The notes: generated from the letters alone by a model not told the origin. A DNA stretch of 64,000 bases from Mastigocoleus sp. MO_188.B34 (GCF_030065675.1 NZ_JASJDK010000016.1:62001-126000), one strand, 5' to 3'; shown: positions 8,009 to 17,946, counted from the stretch's first letter. Numbers and translations are program-made.

Positions 8009-8383
8009 TTAGAATCTATGCATATTGTTACTCTCAGGGTCAAATCCTTGAGTAAATTTTGTGGTGCTATCGTAACACGCTCTATCTAAAGCAGCCCCGT
8101 ATAATTTTGTGTACCTCAGTTTTGCACCCCGCAAATTAGCATCTTTTAGATTGGCTCCGCTCAAGTTAGCACGAGTCAAGTTAGCCTTTGCTAGGTTCGC
8201 ACCACTCAAATTTGCTCCCCACATTTTTGCTTTAGCCAAATTCGCTCCCATCAAATTTGCCGCACATAGGTTAATCCCTACCAAATCTAGCCCGATCAAT
8301 TTGGCTCTGCTCAGATTTACTGTTGAAAAATCCCTTTCTCCTGCTGCATAACGCCGCTTCAACTCTTCGATATCCATACCCAA
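8009..8383 (-). CDS. Pentapeptide-repeat protein
   Basis: Protein of 124 residues. From about residue 20 to 100 it is built of A(N/D)L-x-x repeats (INLCAANLMGANLAKAKMWG, NLSGANLAKANLTRANLSGA), which fold as a right-handed quadrilateral beta-helix. A short non-repeat cap (MGMDIEELKRRYAAGERDFS) precedes the repeats and a short tail follows. There is no signal peptide, so it is probably cytosolic. The biochemical role of most cyanobacterial members is unknown, and nothing around it suggests one. The plus-strand frame over the same bases is its shadow. Confidence 0.88.
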   Translation of the reverse strand: MGMDIEELKRRYAAGERDFSTVNLSRAKLIGLDLVGINLCAANLMGANLAKAKMWGANLSGANLAKANLTRANLSGANLKDANLRGAKLRYTKLYGAALDRACYDSTTKFTQGFDPESNNMHRF

Positions 8384-9362
8384 CTATTTCTCTAATTATT
8401 TACTTAGCAACTATCAAAATATCTTATTGTAATTATTTTCACTTCTTCTTGTAAGCACTAAGATTAAGAAATATTTTATGCACCCCAAAATTGGGTCTAA
8501 GTGACAAAATTCTGACGAAGAATCCTATGAACTATGGTGTTTAATTACTTGTTGCAATATTTAGCTTTAATATTCAGTGATAAAATTTACCATCCATTAA
8601 AATTATTTTTTAATTAATGAGTGTGCAAAATAATCATTTATGGCAAGGAAGATATTCTATCAAAGGTGTTACTTGCTTTTTTTACACTTTATTTTTTTGA
8701 CACTTTAATTTACGAGTTTTGTAATACTTGCACAGTTATATCTTCAGAAGCTGTTATAAGATTTCTAATTTTGTCAATAAATTTTTGTAAATTATAGAAA
8801 ACCACTGTATTAAATTATCAATAAAGCACTTTATAAAAACTTGTTCTATTTCTATTTATGGTAAAGCAAAAATAAAGTTATCTATATATATTTTTGAATC
8901 TCAAGTGAATTATATTTTTTTTAAACTCATTGATTTACAATAAGGTAAGATTTACTTTTATAGATTGAGAAAATCTAATAAATAACTACTTTAATCGCAA
9001 GTGCTTTAATAGCATGTATATTTTGTGCACAGCAATGAAGTATTCTTGATTTCTATGTAAATATAACCTTCGATAGATATAAGTGTATTATGGTTTACTA
9101 TATATTCTTATCCTAAAGCTAAATTAATAGAAGCTTATCAATTACTCATTGATATTTTCTGACTTTAAAACAAAGTATTTTTGTTGATAGATAAATTATT
9201 TCATCAATTTCAAATTTAATCAATTTTGTTTTTATAAATTTTCATCTGCAATCTTTAGCTCCTAGATTAAATATGTAATTCAAATATTTTACTAATAAAA
9301 AATTAGATTCATATCTCAAGTCATACAATTCGGTTTTTAAGTACTATTATTTAAAGAATTAT
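8384..9362. other. Long AT-rich intergenic region
   Basis: Nearly 1 kb, extremely AT-rich, with no supported reading frame, RNA gene or repeat cluster. It may contain promoters for both flanking divergent genes. Nothing specific was recognised. Confidence 0.5.
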
Positions 9363-10427
9363 ATGGATGTTAGTGTAATCATTTGTGCATATAATCGTCT
9401 CTGGTCTCTTCCAAAAGCAATAGAGTCTTGTCGCCGGAGTAAATGTAAAGTTGAAATCATTGTTATTGATGATGCCAGTACAGATGGAACATGGGAATGG
9501 TTGCAACAGCAGCCCGATCTCGTAACCTTGCGACAAGTCAGTAACTGGGGAAAACCTTGGGCTGTAAATCGAGCATTTCAGATCGCAAAAGGGAAATATA
9601 TTCGTTTTTTAGATTCTGATGATTGGTTGTACCCAGATGCGAATGATAAACAATTTGAAATAGCTGAAAAAACCCAAGCTGACTTAGTAGTTGGCGGTTA
9701 TGAAATTTATAATGAACGTGAAGAATTAATTAGAAGTCAAAACTGGGTTGACTGCGATGATTTTATTGCTCAGCAATTAGGTGAAGGAGATAGCTCCCAT
9801 TACTCTGCATTTCTTTTCAAAAGAGAGTTAATTGAAAATATTCCCCACCGAACTTCATTTGCATCTGCTGGTTTTGCATCGAGAGACGATCGTTGCTTGA
9901 TGTTAGAAGTTGCTCTTGCAAAACCTAAGATAGCTGTTGTTTATGAACCAACCCTTTGTCGTCGCCATCATAGTAAAAAGCGATTACTATTTGCTACAAG
10001 TTTAAAAGGCTTGGGAACTGATTTACAGCATATATTAATCTACAAAAATATTATCAATCAGTTATTGATTCGGGGAGAATTAACACCTCGAAGAATTAAT
10101 GCAGCTTGTGAAATTCTTTGGATTATCGCGCATTCAATTGCTCGTACTCATTTGGATGAAGCTTGTGAAATTGCAAACTGGGTTTATCAGTTAAAACCAG
10201 ATTTCCAACCAATTGAAGAAGGTTTACTTGGAAAGTTGTATTGTCATTTGGGTTTTCGTAATACTGAAGTAATTTTGCGCATTAGGCGAACTATAGTGTC
10301 ACTACTTCGTCCCCAGAAAACACAAAAATACTTAGATTTTCCTTGTCCAAAGACTGCAAAAATCAGTTTTCCATCTGATGGATTTAATGTCAGGATAAAT
10401 AATTACGATAGTTGCGAGAAAATTTAA
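9363..10427 (+). CDS. Glycosyltransferase family 2 (GT-A)
   Basis: Protein of 354 residues. The N-terminal 110 residues are a GT-A nucleotide-sugar domain: MDVSVIICAYNRLWSLPKAI, then VEIIVIDDASTDGTWEWL with the sugar-nucleotide Asp pair, then KGKYIRFLDSDDWLYPD with the D-x-D-like metal motif. There is no membrane segment. The C-terminal half is helical and not assignable. It should add a sugar to a glycan, lipid or protein in the cytoplasm. It stands alone, with no polysaccharide cluster around it, so the acceptor is unknown. A hairpin terminator follows. Confidence 0.9.
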   Translation: MDVSVIICAYNRLWSLPKAIESCRRSKCKVEIIVIDDASTDGTWEWLQQQPDLVTLRQVSNWGKPWAVNRAFQIAKGKYIRFLDSDDWLYPDANDKQFEIAEKTQADLVVGGYEIYNEREELIRSQNWVDCDDFIAQQLGEGDSSHYSAFLFKRELIENIPHRTSFASAGFASRDDRCLMLEVALAKPKIAVVYEPTLCRRHHSKKRLLFATSLKGLGTDLQHILIYKNIINQLLIRGELTPRRINAACEILWIIAHSIARTHLDEACEIANWVYQLKPDFQPIEEGLLGKLYCHLGFRNTEVILRIRRTIVSLLRPQKTQKYLDFPCPKTAKISFPSDGFNVRINNYDSCEKI

Positions 10428-10473
10428 TCTACCGAAGAATTCTGCTTTTAAGAATAATTTTGCTCTTGAAATT

Positions 10474-10505
10474 CCCCATGCATCTAATGCTGGGGTTTTT
10501 GCTTT
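10474..10505 (+). terminator. Rho-independent terminator after the glycosyltransferase gene
   Basis: Stem CCCCA-GCAT / ATGC-TGGGG with a 3-base loop and one bulged base, followed by TTTTTGCTTTT. It lies about 50 bases past the stop codon. Confidence 0.75.
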
Positions 10506-10724
10506 TAGGGACACTAATATTTTGCTTAGTCTATAACAAGCAAGACCACATCAATAATCATGCAGTTATTATGTTTGGAATTAAGTTGACACTTTTTTGT
10601 CATATTTGATTGTCACACTAAGAATAAGCAATGGAACGGTTCGCTGAGCGGTCGTTCTTCAACAATTATTACTGATTATAAAAGTTTACTTGTAACTATT
10701 TAATTCTAAGGAGTTCTTAATTTT

Positions 10725-11270
10725 ATGCTCGAAACTATTAGTCACAGTTCTAGTCGAAGTTCTAGTCTGAGTCCCAGTCAAAGTTCTAGTCGAAGTTCTA
10801 AGTTATCTAACTTTGTTACTACACTTATAGCTACTACATTACTTTCTGTTTCTTTTCTTAGTGTTAATCCACTGCAAACCAACAACTCATTAACAGAATC
10901 TTTTACCAGTCAGAGTTTTGATGGTGATGTGAGTCAGATTGTAGCTCAAACTAATAGTGGAAATCCAAATAGTCTTGGTAATTTGAGCAGAATACTGACA
11001 ATCGGGTTAGTAGGTGCTGGAGCAGCTGGTTTGATCTGGCGAATTAATAAAGGGAATAAGTCTTTAAAGACCAATATTAATTCATCAAACTATGGTTCTT
11101 GGATTGATCGAGCTAGTCCACCATTGCGCAAAAGACTTTTGAAGCTTTTATATAACGATCGCCGAACTGCTAATAGATTAATTGCAGGTGCGAATGTCAC
11201 TAATCCCGGACGTTCGGTTAACTGGTTAACTGAAAAGGTGATATACGAACTCGAACGCGATCGCCGTTAA
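10725..11270 (+). CDS. Hypothetical exported or membrane protein
   Basis: Protein of 181 residues with an AAGGAG ribosome site before the ATG. The first 30 residues are a Ser/Arg repeat (HSSSRSSSLSPSQSSSRSSK). A hydrophobic segment (VTTLIATTLLSVSFLSV) could be a signal anchor. A second one, ILTIGLVGAGAAGLIW, is near residue 95. The C-terminal 65 residues (SWIDRASPPLRKRLLKLLYN; RLIAGANVTNPGRSVNWLTE) are basic and helical and look like the conserved part. It ends in a HIP1-containing codon run. The family is not recognised. Confidence 0.7.
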   Translation: MLETISHSSSRSSSLSPSQSSSRSSKLSNFVTTLIATTLLSVSFLSVNPLQTNNSLTESFTSQSFDGDVSQIVAQTNSGNPNSLGNLSRILTIGLVGAGAAGLIWRINKGNKSLKTNINSSNYGSWIDRASPPLRKRLLKLLYNDRRTANRLIAGANVTNPGRSVNWLTEKVIYELERDRR

Positions 11271-11279
11271 GACTTATTT

Positions 11280-11316
11280 ACAGTTATCAGTTATCAGTTA
11301 CCAGTTAACAGTTACA
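11280..11316. repeat. Heptanucleotide tandem repeat (cagttat/cagttac)
   Basis: Five imperfect copies of a 7-base unit directly after the hypothetical gene. Confidence 0.75.
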
Positions 11317-11457
11317 AATTATCTTTATAGTAGAACGATGTAATTTATCTTCCACTTTAAGATACTAATAGATACTATTAAGTTTATCCATAAGCTAGAA
11401 GTAAAACTAAGACAATCTCGCTATCGTGGTTATATATATTGATACGAACAAAAACCC

Positions 11458-12168
11458 GTGGTACCGATTCGAGATAATAATCCAACTAGTATTACACCCT
11501 ATGTAACTTTTGGGCTAATTGCTTGTAATGTCTTAGTTTTCCTCTATGAAAGTAGTTTACCTGCACCAGCTTTAAATGGATTTTTCCATTTGTTTGCGAT
11601 AGTACCGCGAGAATTGAGTTTAAGCTTTTCCGGGGTGCAGGTAAATCAACCTATACCAGAATGGGCAACCCTATTTACTTCTCAGTTTTTACATGGTGGT
11701 TTATTACACTTGGGTGGAAACATGTTATTTCTGTGGATTTTTGGTAATAACATTGAAGATAAATTGGGTCATGTAAAGTATTTAATTTTTTATTTGACTT
11801 GTGGAGTTTTAGCTGGTTTAGCCCAATGGTATTTTTCTCAGACTTCTCTGATTCCTTCTTTGGGTGCTAGCGGTGCGATCGCCGGAGTGATGGGTGCGTA
11901 TATTCTTCGTTTTCCCAAAGCAGAAGTTTTAACTTTGGTTCCTTTAGGTATATTTTTCCCGACATTTCGGGTACCTGCTTTTTTCTTTTTGGGATTTTGG
12001 TTTTTAGAACAGGCTTTTTATGGCTTTGCAAGCTTAGAAGCTCCAACAAACATTGGTATGGAGGGTGGTGGTATTGCTTATTGGGCTCATGCAGGTGGTT
12101 TTGTGTTTGGAGCAATTATCGGTCCAATTTTAGGTTTATTTAGTGACAAAGCTGAAGAGCAATATTAG
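11458..12168 (+). CDS. Rhomboid-family intramembrane serine protease (copy 1)
   Basis: Protein of 236 residues starting at GTG. It has six or more hydrophobic segments. The catalytic serine is in SLGASGAIAGVMGAY (G-x-S-G) and the catalytic histidine in WAHAGGFVFGAIIGP, together forming the rhomboid Ser-His dyad within the membrane. The L1 region (EWATLFTSQFLHGGLLHLGG, then NMLFLWIFGNNIED) is typical of this prokaryotic subfamily. It should cleave membrane-protein substrates near their transmembrane segment. A paralogue follows after 330 bases of tandem repeats. No strong ribosome site is seen; both copies start at GTG shortly after an aaaaccc stretch. Confidence 0.92.
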   Translation: MVPIRDNNPTSITPYVTFGLIACNVLVFLYESSLPAPALNGFFHLFAIVPRELSLSFSGVQVNQPIPEWATLFTSQFLHGGLLHLGGNMLFLWIFGNNIEDKLGHVKYLIFYLTCGVLAGLAQWYFSQTSLIPSLGASGAIAGVMGAYILRFPKAEVLTLVPLGIFFPTFRVPAFFFLGFWFLEQAFYGFASLEAPTNIGMEGGGIAYWAHAGGFVFGAIIGPILGLFSDKAEEQY

Positions 12169-12264
12169 TAATGAGTAAGGAGTAATGGGTAATGAGTAAG
12201 GAGTAAGTAAGGAGTAAGGAGTAAGGAGTAAGGAGTAAGGAGTAAGGAGTAATAAGTCAGGAGT
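12167..12264. repeat. Heptanucleotide tandem repeats (agtaagg/agtaatg)
   Basis: About thirteen imperfect copies of a 7-base unit begin at the stop codon of the first rhomboid gene. They are of the short-tandem-repeat kind known from heterocystous cyanobacteria. Confidence 0.9.
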
Positions 12265-12301
12265 TATTCCTTATTATGTTATTCTAAATACCCAATCCCC
12301 A

Positions 12302-12401
12302 AACTCCCCACACTCCCCACACTTCCCACACTCCCCACACCTCCCACACTCCCCATACTTCCCACACTTCCCACACTCCCCACACTCCCCATACTTTCCC
12401 C
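12302..12401. repeat. Tandem repeat of ccccacact units
   Basis: About ten degenerate copies of a roughly 10-base C-rich unit (cactccccacacttcccaca) fill the space between the two rhomboid genes. The strand bias (C on plus) is strong. No coding frame is seen. Confidence 0.9.
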
Positions 12402-12501
12402 AATCCCCAAAATAAACAACTCAGGTGCAACATTTATCCTTCGCATTCGCTAGTTCCACAAGCTATATTGCAGTTAATTAGTAATTAGGAAAAACCCACC
12501 T

Positions 12502-13242
12502 GTGTTTCCTCTATCAGACGAAAATCCAACCAGAATTACCCCGTATGTTACTTATGGGTTTATTGCTATCAATATTCTCGTATTTCTCCACGAATTTACA
12601 TTACCCAATGCTCAGCTTTGTCAATTTTTTCAAGCCTACGCACTAGTACCGCGACAGTTGAGCGAAAGCTTTGGTGTTTTAGTCCCATTTACGCGATCTG
12701 CTTTTCAATGTCCTGTAATATTGGCTGCGAACCAAGGACTACCGGAATGGGGGACTCTGTTTACTTCTCAATTTTTGCATGGCGGTTGGTGGCATCTAAT
12801 TTCAAATATGGTGTATCTTTGGGTCTTTGGTAATAATATTGAAGACCGCTTGGGTCATTTTAAATACATAATTTTTTACTTAGCCTGTGGTGCTTTGGCT
12901 GCTTTGTGTCAATATATTATTTCTCCGGGTTCGATGATTCCTTCTTTGGGAGCAAGTGGTGCGATCGCTGGTGTGTTGGGTGCTTATGTAATCCGCTTTC
13001 CCCGAGCAGTTGTTAATACTTTTGTATTTCTGGGTATTTTTATCACTACAATCAGGGTACCTGCATACATACTTATAGGGTTCTTCGTGATCCAAAACGT
13101 AATATCTGGTCTTGCTAGTCTACAAACTGCTGCAGTTATGGGTGTAGAAACAGGTGGAGTTGCTTACTGGGCTCACATCGGTGGTTTTGTGTTTGGATTG
13201 ATTCTGGCACCTTTGCTTGGTTTGTTCAATCGCGACTATTAA
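12502..13242 (+). CDS. Rhomboid-family intramembrane serine protease (copy 2)
   Basis: Protein of 246 residues starting at GTG. It is a paralogue of the preceding gene, with the same order of motifs: EWGTLFTSQFLHGGWWHLIS in the first loop, the catalytic serine in SLGASGAIAGVLGAY, and the histidine in WAHIGGFVFGLILAP. It differs by a longer loop with three cysteines (QLCQFF and FQCPVIL carry two of them) between TM1 and the L1 loop. The dyad is intact, so both copies should be active; different substrates are likely but not shown. Confidence 0.92.
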   Translation: MFPLSDENPTRITPYVTYGFIAINILVFLHEFTLPNAQLCQFFQAYALVPRQLSESFGVLVPFTRSAFQCPVILAANQGLPEWGTLFTSQFLHGGWWHLISNMVYLWVFGNNIEDRLGHFKYIIFYLACGALAALCQYIISPGSMIPSLGASGAIAGVLGAYVIRFPRAVVNTFVFLGIFITTIRVPAYILIGFFVIQNVISGLASLQTAAVMGVETGGVAYWAHIGGFVFGLILAPLLGLFNRDY

Positions 13243-13417
13243 AGAATTTTTGGCTAAACCTAATTAACCAGACATAAATTTACCGTTGGCTGAGAGTGAA
13301 GTAATTTCGTTATACAAACTAAATAAACATCAAAGATGGATTAGTACAGATTATTCTAGAGGAGATAATTATTTCCTTGTGGAGTACTATGCTAATCCAT
13401 CTCTACTTATTTTTACA

Positions 13418-13490
13418 TGGAGATAAGCGGACTCGAACCGCTGACATCCTGCTTGCAAAGCAGGCGCTCTACCAACTGAGCTATACCCCC
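13418..13490 (-). tRNA. tRNA-Ala (anticodon TGC)
   Basis: Read on the minus strand, the 73 bases fold as a cloverleaf: acceptor GGGGGTA with TATCTCC (two G-U pairs), D arm GCTC..GAGC, anticodon stem CCTGC/GCAGG with loop TTTGCAA giving anticodon TGC, T arm with GGTTCGAGTCC, and discriminator A. CCA is not encoded. The position is isolated from rRNA genes. Confidence 0.96.
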
Positions 13491-13788
13491 AGAATATAAT
13501 TCAAAAGTAAAAAGTCAAAAGTCAAAAAACGGTAAAAAAATATTTACTTTATACTTAGGTATTTTAGCTTCAGTATTTTAAATTTACTAAGATTATTGTA
13601 AATGATAATCGTGGTTATTTTGACCTACAGGTTGAAATTTTGTAGCAGTTTATAGCAAATATTTTAAACTTATTTAAGTTTTACACCAACAATAAAGTTT
13701 GGGAAAATGTAGAATTTTAAAGCACACAAAATAATCTTCCCTGCATATCATCAACTTGAAATTCAAATATTTAAAAAGTTAAGAAATT

Positions 13789-14655
13789 ATGACTTTAGTT
13801 ATTGCTGCACTGTATAAATTTGTCAAATTAGCAGATTTTGCTAAGAAACAGGATCCCTTACAATCTTACTGTCAAGATTTAAGAGTCAAGGGGACGATTT
13901 TACTCGCAGAAGAAGGTATTAATGGTACGATTGCTGGCGATCGCAAGAGTATTGATTCAGTACTATCATTTTTGCGTTCCGATCCACGCTTACAGGATCT
14001 AGAACATAAAGAATCCTACACCGAAAATTCACCTTTTAAGCGTATGAAAGTGCGTTTGAAAAAAGAAATTGTCACCATCGGTTTATCAGATGTCGATCCA
14101 AGCGAGCAAGTTGGAACTTACGTCAATCCCCAAGATTGGAATGATGTAATCTCCGATCCTGAAGTTACACTAATCGATACCCGCAATGGTTATGAGGTTG
14201 GAATTGGGACTTTTCAGGGCGCGCAAAATCCCCACACTGAATCTTTCCGAGAGTTTCCTGAATATGTGCTTGAAAATCTCGAGCCAAGCAAACACAAAAA
14301 AGTAGCCCTATTTTGTACGGGCGGAATTCGCTGCGAAAAAGCTACATCTTTTATGCTTTCCCAGGGATTTGAGGAGGTGTATCATCTCAAAGGTGGAATT
14401 CTCAAATACTTAGAAGAAGTACCAGCAAAAGAAAGTCTGTGGTCAGGTGAATGTTTTGTTTTTGATGAAAGGGTCACAGTCCGTCACGGTTTAGAAGCTG
14501 GTAATTATGAGATGTGTCCTGGTTGCGGTTATCCGATTTCGGAAACCGAGAAATCTTCACCAAAGTACGAGGAGGGAATTTCCTGTCCTCAATGTTTTGA
14601 TGATTTGACTGAAGAAAAAAGAATGCGTTTAGAAGAGAAAAAGCGTCAACGTTGA
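13789..14655 (+). CDS. trhO: tRNA uridine(34) hydroxylase TrhO (rhodanese-like, UPF0176)
   Basis: Protein of 288 residues. The N-terminal UPF0176 domain ([49 protein letters not shown]) is followed by a rhodanese domain with the catalytic Cys in [21 protein letters not shown]-terminal Cys pair region ([10 protein letters not shown], then [13 protein letters not shown]) probably binds zinc. The family hydroxylates U34 of certain tRNAs in an oxygen-dependent, prephenate-independent manner. It stands alone with no operon partner. The ATG start is well placed. Confidence 0.92.
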   Translation: MTLVIAALYKFVKLADFAKKQDPLQSYCQDLRVKGTILLAEEGINGTIAGDRKSIDSVLSFLRSDPRLQDLEHKESYTENSPFKRMKVRLKKEIVTIGLSDVDPSEQVGTYVNPQDWNDVISDPEVTLIDTRNGYEVGIGTFQGAQNPHTESFREFPEYVLENLEPSKHKKVALFCTGGIRCEKATSFMLSQGFEEVYHLKGGILKYLEEVPAKESLWSGECFVFDERVTVRHGLEAGNYEMCPGCGYPISETEKSSPKYEEGISCPQCFDDLTEEKRMRLEEKKRQR

Positions 14656-15418
14656 TGAATCTATGCAATGGGGAAAACTATACTGCGCAAAACATTTAAA
14701 TTTCTTAGTTAAATTTTTGATGTTAACCTGAGATGATTAATTAATACTTAATAAATAAGTATTATTGGCAATTATAACCATGTGTTAATTAACCATTGAA
14801 TTATTTCGTATTTCAGACTTTTTTCTAAAAAACAGATACTAACTGCTACGCGATTGCTTTGTAGAACGTCTCTTAGGCGTTTATTGCTATATCCTCATAT
14901 AAGCGAACGGCTACAGCTAGGTTTTAGTAGTGATATGCAGTGCGATCGCCAATTATCAATTACCATCATCAAGCAACAGAGAATATATCTGCAAACAAAA
15001 ATAATCGTTAATTATCCATTCATTATTAACGATTATTCCCAGAAAAATAGGCTTTCACCCACACTTGTGTGTTATGGCCAAAAGCCTAAGACTAGTATCA
15101 ATAGAAAACGAGATGTCAGTTTATAACAATTTATATATATAAATCATGAACATGAAAATAAGATGAACTTCAAATGAACTCAACATAAAAAATAAATAAA
15201 TTTATTTCGATACAATTCTAAAAATAAAATCAATTTTTTCTCACAATTTCCAATAAATTGCTTCTTGTGCTATTTACAAACCAATCGAGCTATATTAAAT
15301 TTCAACCAATGATACAAGCTATAAAAAAAATCGTTTAAGCTTTTTAAGTCATTACAAGACAATTATTTGTAAGTGCTTGCTCGTTAATAATTAGCCATAA
15401 AAACTGGAGATAAAGGTC
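14656..15418. other. Intergenic region with one dispersed-repeat copy
   Basis: About 760 bases. A 38-base element at 14850-14887 (core gtctcttaggcgtttatt) is about 80 percent identical to the repeat inside the PAP-domain gene at 27494-27532. The only frame here (90 codons at 14854) starts within that repeat and is rejected. The rest is AT-rich. Confidence 0.6.
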
Positions 15419-16591
15419 GTGTTGAAGCAAATCGCAACTCAAAAACTAGTTTCTGGGTGTAAGCAGGTACTGAAATTTGGTTTATTCAGTTTTTACGTAG
15501 CACTTTCTTTGAGTGCTGGTAGAAGTTTAGCTGAACCGATCGCAAGATTAGAAAATTGGAAATTTTATCCGGAAGCTCAACAATTAGAAGTCATGCTTTC
15601 GGGTTCTTCTCAACCACGTTATTTCTATCTTCCTCAACCTCCTCGTATTGTGGTGGATTTACCGGATACAAAGTTAGGTTACGTTCCTACACAACAAAGA
15701 TTTTATGGGAATATCCAAGGTATCCGTGTTTCCCAGTTTGACGAAAACGTAACTCGCATTGTGATGGATTTAGCTCCGGGAACGTTTTTCGATTCCAGTC
15801 AAATGCGATTACAGCGGATATCTCGCCGAAATTCTCTTGGTTGGGTATTTCGTCCTTTGATTGCAAGCAACTATAATTCTATTGGACGAGGTCAAGGTCG
15901 TTACCCGTTACCCTCACCTAATACTTATTACAACCGTCGCCAATATCCTCCTTTACCTTATACCAGAGAATCACAACCTCGCCGCAGTTTCCCTTCAGGT
16001 AGAAGAAATCGGTTTCCACAACAAAATCAGAATGTTCCCCTACCTCCTTTAAATTCCTTACCAGGAGGACCAGTTAACAGCAGATCTTACAATAACGAAA
16101 ATTACAGAGAACAGCTACCACCAATCAATCCACCCGGTGCTGTTAATATTCCTGCTACAAATCTTCCTAACGATCTCCTACGTCTCAATCCAAGTCTTCC
16201 TCAACCTGGCTTACAAAATCTACCACCAGTCAACAGTCAATTTGGCAATAATCGTAATTATAATCAGCAACAGTTACCTATATTTGTTCCAAGTATTTCT
16301 CCCAATAATTCATTTCCTCAAGAATTTTCCAACGGTTATGTTTTACCACCATCGAGATTTCAAATTCAGCCAGCAAGAAGAAATCTTAATAATCAACCAA
16401 ATGTGACGGTACCAAATGTTATGGTGCCAAGTATAAAAGTACCAAGTGTGACTGTACCAGATTTTCCAACCCCGACCATATTAAATAATTCAAATAATTC
16501 AAATAATTCAAACAATTTTAATAATTCAAATACTTCCAATAATCCAAAAGTTATTGAATTTGGTCAGCCTTTTCCAAATACTCTTCCTTAA
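15419..16591 (+). CDS. AMIN-domain exported protein with Pro/Asn-rich tail
   Basis: Protein of 390 residues starting at GTG with a GGAGATAAAGG ribosome site. A signal peptide (FGLFSFYVALSLSAGRSLAE) is followed by an AMIN domain at about residues 40-130 (RLENWKFYPEAQQLEVMLSG; RYFYLPQPPRIVVDLPDTKL; GIRVSQFDENVTRIVMDL). AMIN domains target periplasmic proteins such as AmiC amidase and PilQ to peptidoglycan or the envelope. The remaining 250 residues are low-complexity Pro/Asn/Gln sequence ending in VP-x-(V/I) and NNS repeats, with no enzyme domain. It is therefore a likely cell-wall-associated structural protein. Confidence 0.85.
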   Translation: MLKQIATQKLVSGCKQVLKFGLFSFYVALSLSAGRSLAEPIARLENWKFYPEAQQLEVMLSGSSQPRYFYLPQPPRIVVDLPDTKLGYVPTQQRFYGNIQGIRVSQFDENVTRIVMDLAPGTFFDSSQMRLQRISRRNSLGWVFRPLIASNYNSIGRGQGRYPLPSPNTYYNRRQYPPLPYTRESQPRRSFPSGRRNRFPQQNQNVPLPPLNSLPGGPVNSRSYNNENYREQLPPINPPGAVNIPATNLPNDLLRLNPSLPQPGLQNLPPVNSQFGNNRNYNQQQLPIFVPSISPNNSFPQEFSNGYVLPPSRFQIQPARRNLNNQPNVTVPNVMVPSIKVPSVTVPDFPTPTILNNSNNSNNSNNFNNSNTSNNPKVIEFGQPFPNTLP

Positions 16592-16606
16592 AAAAATCTT
16601 ATCAAT

Positions 16607-16636
16607 GGTGCGTTACACTGTCGCTAACACACCCTA
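16607..16636. repeat. Dispersed inverted repeat (GGTGCGTTA...TAACACACC)
   Basis: Related copies lie at 44008-44040 and near 56131-56158. All have the arms GGTGCGTTA-like and TAACACACC with varying centres. Confidence 0.7.
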
Positions 16637-16782
16637 TCTGTTTTGTAATGATTAATCGCACATAAATAATAATTGTCAGTATTATTTGATTTTTGCGTTA
16701 ATTCTGACTAATAGTTACATTTCTAACTTCTGAGCGGTCTGTTCTGACTCCTAACTCCTATCTCCTGCTGTGCTGACGCCCC

Positions 16783-16814
16783 ACTGCGTTAACGCTCGTT
16801 AGAGCGCGGTCTGT
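16783..16814. repeat. Dispersed 32-base hairpin element, copy 1
   Basis: The flanks actgcgttaacg and cgcggtctgt are identical to the copy at 45545-45576. The ten central bases differ by compensating changes that keep the stem (CTC/GAG here, TCC/GGA there). Confidence 0.8.
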
Positions 16815-16884
16815 CCTATCTCCTGACTCCTATCTCCTGAGTTTCTACAGCGCATTATTCTGCCATCTTTTACTTCTCAAATAT

Positions 16885-16921
16885 AGACGTAGCAACCATA
16901 AATACTTAGAACGCTACGTCT
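16885..16921. repeat. Inverted repeat downstream of the DUF3172 gene
   Basis: Arms AGACGTAGC and GCTACGTCT flank a 19-base loop, in the same arm family as copies at 19790 and 32753. It may serve as a transcription end for the minus-strand gene. Confidence 0.6.
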
Positions 16922-16990
16922 TAAGATTTACACGTATAGGAAAATTCGCCAAATATGGCATTAGAATCAAAAAATTTTAAACAAACAGTA

Positions 16991-17524
16991 TTAAAATCTT
17001 TCTGTTTCGACTGGTGGTGCAACCGCTCCTGGTTCGTTCAAAAAGAAGTTTTGCGCGCCACTGTTTTGATAAACGCAACTGATATTTACATCTTTACTAC
17101 CCAATTCACCTGTAAATGCAAAGGTGTTCAGACGATTCTTGCAATCTCTTACTTGTTGGGATGTTATTAGCCCTTTTTGTTCTAAAACTTGCCAGTTATT
17201 AGTTCTTAATACGCAACCCGGACGCATACTAGACTGGGATACATAAACACTGAATGGGTTGAGGGTTAAAAATAGCCTAGCATCCATTACCATGGCACTA
17301 GCTCCATATTGGACACAAATTTCAGGGTTCGGCGCTTTAATATCAATAAATTCGCGGGTAGCTACATTAGAAGGTGTCAGTGTCGCTGTTGAGCTAAAAG
17401 CAATACCTATACCTATACCTAAAATAAGTACCCCTCCTAAAATGGCGATCGAGGTTAAATTAAAGGTAGAGTTGCCAAGAGCAGGAGACTTAGTAGCTGT
17501 TCTAGTGGACGAGTTTCTTCTCAT
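16991..17524 (-). CDS. DUF3172 membrane-anchored protein
   Basis: Protein of 177 residues. A basic, Ser/Thr-rich N-terminus is followed by one transmembrane segment (SIAILGGVLILGIGIGIAF, about 27-45). The soluble part then has conserved cysteines: NPEICVQYGASAMVMDARLF, MRPGCVLRTNNWQVLEQ, VRDCKNRLNTFAFTGELG, ISCVYQN. This layout is that of the cyanobacterial DUF3172 family; the role is unknown. The C-terminus is Pro/Ala-rich. The gene is monocistronic. Confidence 0.82.
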   Translation of the reverse strand: MRRNSSTRTATKSPALGNSTFNLTSIAILGGVLILGIGIGIAFSSTATLTPSNVATREFIDIKAPNPEICVQYGASAMVMDARLFLTLNPFSVYVSQSSMRPGCVLRTNNWQVLEQKGLITSQQVRDCKNRLNTFAFTGELGSKDVNISCVYQNSGAQNFFLNEPGAVAPPVETERF

Positions 17525-17946
17525 TGTTGCTTAATTAAATGTAAAACATAGATAGCACAATTTGTGCAGTACGTTTGTTATTAGTGTAATTAATTTGCTT
17601 TACGGTTGTCGGTAAGTGTTACAGCACTAAGTAACAAGTTTTGGATATTGGTAAATCTGGCAAAACATATGATTTATGAGCTTTTGTTAGCGGAACCGCA
17701 TAGGTCATAATTTTGACTTTTTACCTTTGACTTTTTACTTGCGCATAGCGCTATATTTGTGTTGTACCTATAGGCTAACAAATCAGAGGCTACTCGTAGT
17801 GAGATTAGTCAAATTAAGATCCACTCAAACCATTGATTAGTATACTTCTACAGAGAAAAATCTTGGATTAAATCCAGTAAAAAAAACTTTACAACACATA
17901 AAATTTTCCCTACAATACCCCCATCCCCAGAATCGCAGAATTTTAA
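17525..17946. other. Intergenic region between divergent genes
   Basis: About 420 bases, presumably holding promoters for both neighbours. A small cgcatagcgcta palindrome lies near 17746. Nothing else was recognised. Confidence 0.5.

Noticed and set aside
8109-8351. Antisense frame over the pentapeptide gene
   Set aside because: The repeat codon pattern leaves the opposite strand open; the same happens at 53319-53525 and 53598-53849.
10412-10609. Hydrophobic 65-codon frame after the glycosyltransferase gene
   Set aside because: It overlaps the end of the glycosyltransferase gene and runs through its Rho-independent terminator.
14854-15126. 90-codon frame
   Set aside because: It begins inside a dispersed repeat and has no protein-like composition.
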